Origin: Verrucomicrobiota bacterium
GTDB taxonomy: Bacteria > Verrucomicrobiota > Verrucomicrobiia > Limisphaerales > SXQI01
Direction: 5' to 3'
DNA length: 7,492 bases
NCBI GenBank assembly: GCA_008933045.1
Contig: WBXJ01000147.1
Span: forward strand, 1-7,492
Both the position numbers and the translations under genes were made by a program. The notes under the pieces were generated by a model, which was not told the origin of the DNA, did no database searches, and saw only the letters and a program-made list of their open reading frames with translations. This document shows, piece after piece, positions 5,593 through 7,492 of the stretch. Positions within the stretch are counted from its first letter, which is position 1, and each line of letters begins with the position of its first letter.

Positions 5593-7347
5593 TCAAGCCC
5601 GCACTTCGACAATCTGACCCTTGAAAATTTCGAGGGCTTTCTTGATCAACGGATCGTTCTTGAAATCTTCCTTATTTAGGAGCACGGGAGTCACCTTCTC
5701 CCCTTTCACTTCCGAAGCCACAACTCGGGCCTCTTTGGATGGCACACCAAGCACAGAAGCTGGCTGCCACGGGGGAAGATCAACAGGAGCTACCACCGCT
5801 GCAATCGGTCGCTGGAAATTCAGCGGACATTCCGCCTGAACGAATTTCACCGAGGAATTGGGATAACCCAGCTCCCCCAGTGTTGTTTTGATAATATTGA
5901 CATTCTTAACATTATCGACGATCGCCAACTGATCAGCGCTCTCCAAACCAAACCCAATGGTCAATGTTTTCCGCTGATAGGAAACCAAAAAAGCCTGTTC
6001 AAAATAACCCTTGGCGAAAGGATTCGCTCGCCCAATTCCTTCAAACAAATTAGTCCACAGTGCCTGCAAAGCGACCCCCACCAATTCTGTAGCTCCGATA
6101 TTTGGCACCACGGCGGCGGCCTCAACAGAAGGTGTTGCAATTGCTTGGATGGCTCGGCTTTCAAGGACTGGAACCGCCACAGCAACCGAGGAAGCACTAG
6201 GTTGCGATTGTTTCAACTCATTCAGTCGGACGAGCACGGAATCCAAACTGATTGCATGTCGGGCCTGCAAGCACCGCAACAGCGCAACTTCGATCATGAT
6301 CTTCTTGGATGCCGAATCACGGAGCCGCGTCTCGCAATCACTTAGAATTTCCATGATGCGAGTGACAGATTCCGAACCTGCCAACGTCGCCTGAGTTTTC
6401 AGGGCTGAAGCTTCGGCCTCACTCACTTCGAGTAATCGAAGGTCACCTTGAGTGACTTGGAAAACCATGAGATTCCGGAAATGATTGAGTAAATCCGAAA
6501 GCAATCGTCCCAAATCCTTCCCGTTACTCGCTAGATCTGTCAACTCATGCAAAACTCGGTGGACTTGGCCTTCCAGAATTGCCTGCGCAAGATTTAGAAT
6601 TTGGCTCCGTGCTGCCAACCCAAACATGGAGAGCACATCCGTCTCGACAATCTGATTCCCACAAAAACTAATCAACTGATCGAGAGTTGATTCCGCATCC
6701 CGCATCCCACCCTCTGCCCCGCGTGCAATCGCTTGTAAAGCGGCGTCGTCAACCGTGACTCCCTCCTGCGCAGAAATTTGCGCCAAGTGTTTAACTATCA
6801 AATTCGTGGGAATCCGCCGGAGATCGAACCTCTGACAACGCGAGAGAACCGTCGGTAAAACTTTCTCAGGCTCAGTCGTTGCAAACATGAACTTCACGTG
6901 CTCAGGCGGTTCCTCCAACGTCTTCAACAGAGCGTTGAACGCCTCCTTAGTGAGCATGTGGACTTCGTCGATGATGAAAATCTTGAACTTCGACGTGCTC
7001 GGAGCGTATTTAACCGTGTCTCGCAACTCACGAATTTCTTCGATCCCCCGATTACTCGCTCCATCGATTTCCAACACATCGAGCGAGCGACCTTCCGTAA
7101 TTTCCTTAGCCCTGGGGTCATCCGCTGGAAAATCGGCTTTCGGCCCACCGGTGCAATTCAGGCATTTGGCGAAAATTCGAGCGATCGTAGTCTTACCCGT
7201 GCCGCGAGGCCCGACAAAAAGATAAGCATGAGCGATGCGGTTTTGCTTAATCGCGTTCGACAACGTCTGAGTCACATGCTCCTGACCGACGACATCGGCG
7301 AAACACTGCGGGCGATACTTCCGGGCGATAACTTGATAAGAGGCCAT
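5593..7347 (-). CDS. dnaX: DNA polymerase III subunits gamma/tau
   Basis: This 584-residue protein is the AAA+ motor of the clamp loader, which opens and loads the sliding clamp and, as tau, links polymerase and helicase. The N-terminus MASYQVIARKYRPQCFADVVGQEHV is diagnostic. Walker A is GPRGTGKT (46-53), Walker B FIIDEVHML (D127, E128), sensor 1 FATTEP (155-160), the SRC arginine finger R170, and sensor 2 GGMRDAEST (R216). Domain III ends near residue 370. A Ser/Ala/Val/Pro-rich linker (about 380-420) leads to a C-terminal domain (about 425-500), a second proline-containing linker, and the final helix KNDPLIKKALEIFKGQIVEVR. The length supports a full tau form. The zinc module is unusual: of the four cysteines expected between Walker A and Walker B only C65 remains, at unchanged spacing. 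It is the first gene of the minus-strand cluster. The start ATG has no Shine-Dalgarno. Confidence 0.97.
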   Translation of the reverse strand: MASYQVIARKYRPQCFADVVGQEHVTQTLSNAIKQNRIAHAYLFVGPRGTGKTTIARIFAKCLNCTGGPKADFPADDPRAKEITEGRSLDVLEIDGASNRGIEEIRELRDTVKYAPSTSKFKIFIIDEVHMLTKEAFNALLKTLEEPPEHVKFMFATTEPEKVLPTVLSRCQRFDLRRIPTNLIVKHLAQISAQEGVTVDDAALQAIARGAEGGMRDAESTLDQLISFCGNQIVETDVLSMFGLAARSQILNLAQAILEGQVHRVLHELTDLASNGKDLGRLLSDLLNHFRNLMVFQVTQGDLRLLEVSEAEASALKTQATLAGSESVTRIMEILSDCETRLRDSASKKIMIEVALLRCLQARHAISLDSVLVRLNELKQSQPSASSVAVAVPVLESRAIQAIATPSVEAAAVVPNIGATELVGVALQALWTNLFEGIGRANPFAKGYFEQAFLVSYQRKTLTIGFGLESADQLAIVDNVKNVNIIKTTLGELGYPNSSVKFVQAECPLNFQRPIAAVVAPVDLPPWQPASVLGVPSKEARVVASEVKGEKVTPVLLNKEDFKNDPLIKKALEIFKGQIVEVRA

Positions 7348-7374
7348 GGAACTAGAGAATCAACTATGCGGAGA

Positions 7375-7403
7375 ACCATAAACCTTCTCCCAATCACGGG
7401 CAA
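7375..7403 (-). promoter_or_regulatory. Candidate promoter for dnaX and the downstream minus-strand cluster
   Basis: Reading the minus strand, TTGCCC (plus positions 7403-7398) and TATGGT (7380-7375) each match the sigma70 hexamers at four of six positions and are spaced by 17 bases. A start about seven bases further on would leave a leader of roughly 21 bases before the dnaX ATG. No better pair is visible in the 145 bases upstream of dnaX. Activity is inferred only. Confidence 0.3.
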
Positions 7404-7439
7404 CCCCGTCTTTTCAAGAAAGCGACCGCCCACCGTCGA

Positions 7440-7490
7440 ACACTTGCTCAAACCTCGAAACCTTCCCGACTGAAAAGCTCGAGCAAGTGT
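7440..7490. repeat. Perfect 10-bp inverted repeat with 31-base spacer upstream of dnaX
   Basis: ACACTTGCTC (7440-7449) is exactly complementary in reverse to GAGCAAGTGT (7481-7490). The spacer is 31 bases and contains a shorter possible pairing: on the minus strand CTCGA near the 5' arm can pair with TCGAG further on. The arms could form a stem in RNA from either strand or serve as a protein-binding dyad. There is no T tract after either arm, so it is not a standard intrinsic terminator. The window ends two bases beyond the repeat. On the minus strand a short open frame (GHLLELFSREGFEV, stop at 7450-7448) may be the tail of an upstream gene, in which case one arm would cover its stop codon; this is uncertain. 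Confidence 0.45.
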
Positions 7491-7492
7491 CC

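Noticed and set aside
6898..7473. 191-codon plus-strand open frame opposite dnaX
   Set aside because: It is antisense to the conserved ATPase core of dnaX and shows no recognisable domain; its product is rich in Arg/Leu/Ser, as expected of an antisense shadow.
7348..7492. Possible SRP RNA gene upstream of dnaX
   Set aside because: The conserved GGUCAGG...GGAAGG...AGCAG core is absent on both strands; only an isolated GGGAAGG occurs.
7448..7492. C-terminal tail of a minus-strand gene upstream of dnaX (GHLLELFSREGFEV)
   Set aside because: Fourteen residues are too few to tell from chance, and another minus-strand frame is also open in the same stretch; noted only within the repeat entry.
1..7492. 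Mobile elements, CRISPR arrays, phage genes, tRNA or rRNA
   Set aside because: No transposase or integrase domain, no spaced direct repeats, no tRNA-like cloverleaf or rRNA segment could be seen on either strand.

Overview
The window looks like ordinary chromosomal DNA of a Gram-negative bacterium, most likely Verrucomicrobiota. This placement is an inference from three things. The protein tail at the left edge ends in a D-P-Q-A...RFYRV pattern that I associate with large secreted verrucomicrobial proteins. Recognisable Shine-Dalgarno sequences are scarce. The DnaX zinc region is degenerate. No mobile element, CRISPR array, tRNA or rRNA is visible, and I did not find a clearly undescribed system.

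Layout. Bases 1-102 are the 3' end of a plus-strand secreted-type protein gene, followed by two small hairpins and a G-rich leader. Next come two plus-strand genes 7 bases apart: a ketose 3-epimerase-like TIM-barrel isomerase (295-1116) and an L-fuconolactonase-like amidohydrolase (1124-1957). Together they suggest a small sugar or sugar-acid catabolic unit. The rest of the window is a compact minus-strand cluster, transcribed from right to left: dnaX (7347-5593), a YbaB/EbfC nucleoid protein (5552-5241), recR (5228-4626), a YihX-like HAD phosphatase (about 4639-3974), a rhomboid intramembrane protease (3914-3012) and a secreted C39-like cysteine peptidase (3012-1939). The two clusters converge and their last codons overlap by 19 bases.

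How the genes work together. dnaX-ybaB-recR is a widely conserved replication/repair block: clamp loader, DNA-binding protein and recombination mediator. Here it appears to run on, without a visible terminator, into three genes of different function. The last two, rhomboid and C39 peptidase, are joined by a TAATG stop/start overlap. This suggests coupled production of a membrane protease and an exported protease. The points most worth a second look are that protease pair, the loss of three of four zinc-ligand positions in DnaX, the possibly leaderless epimerase transcript, and a perfect 10-bp inverted repeat at the right edge.
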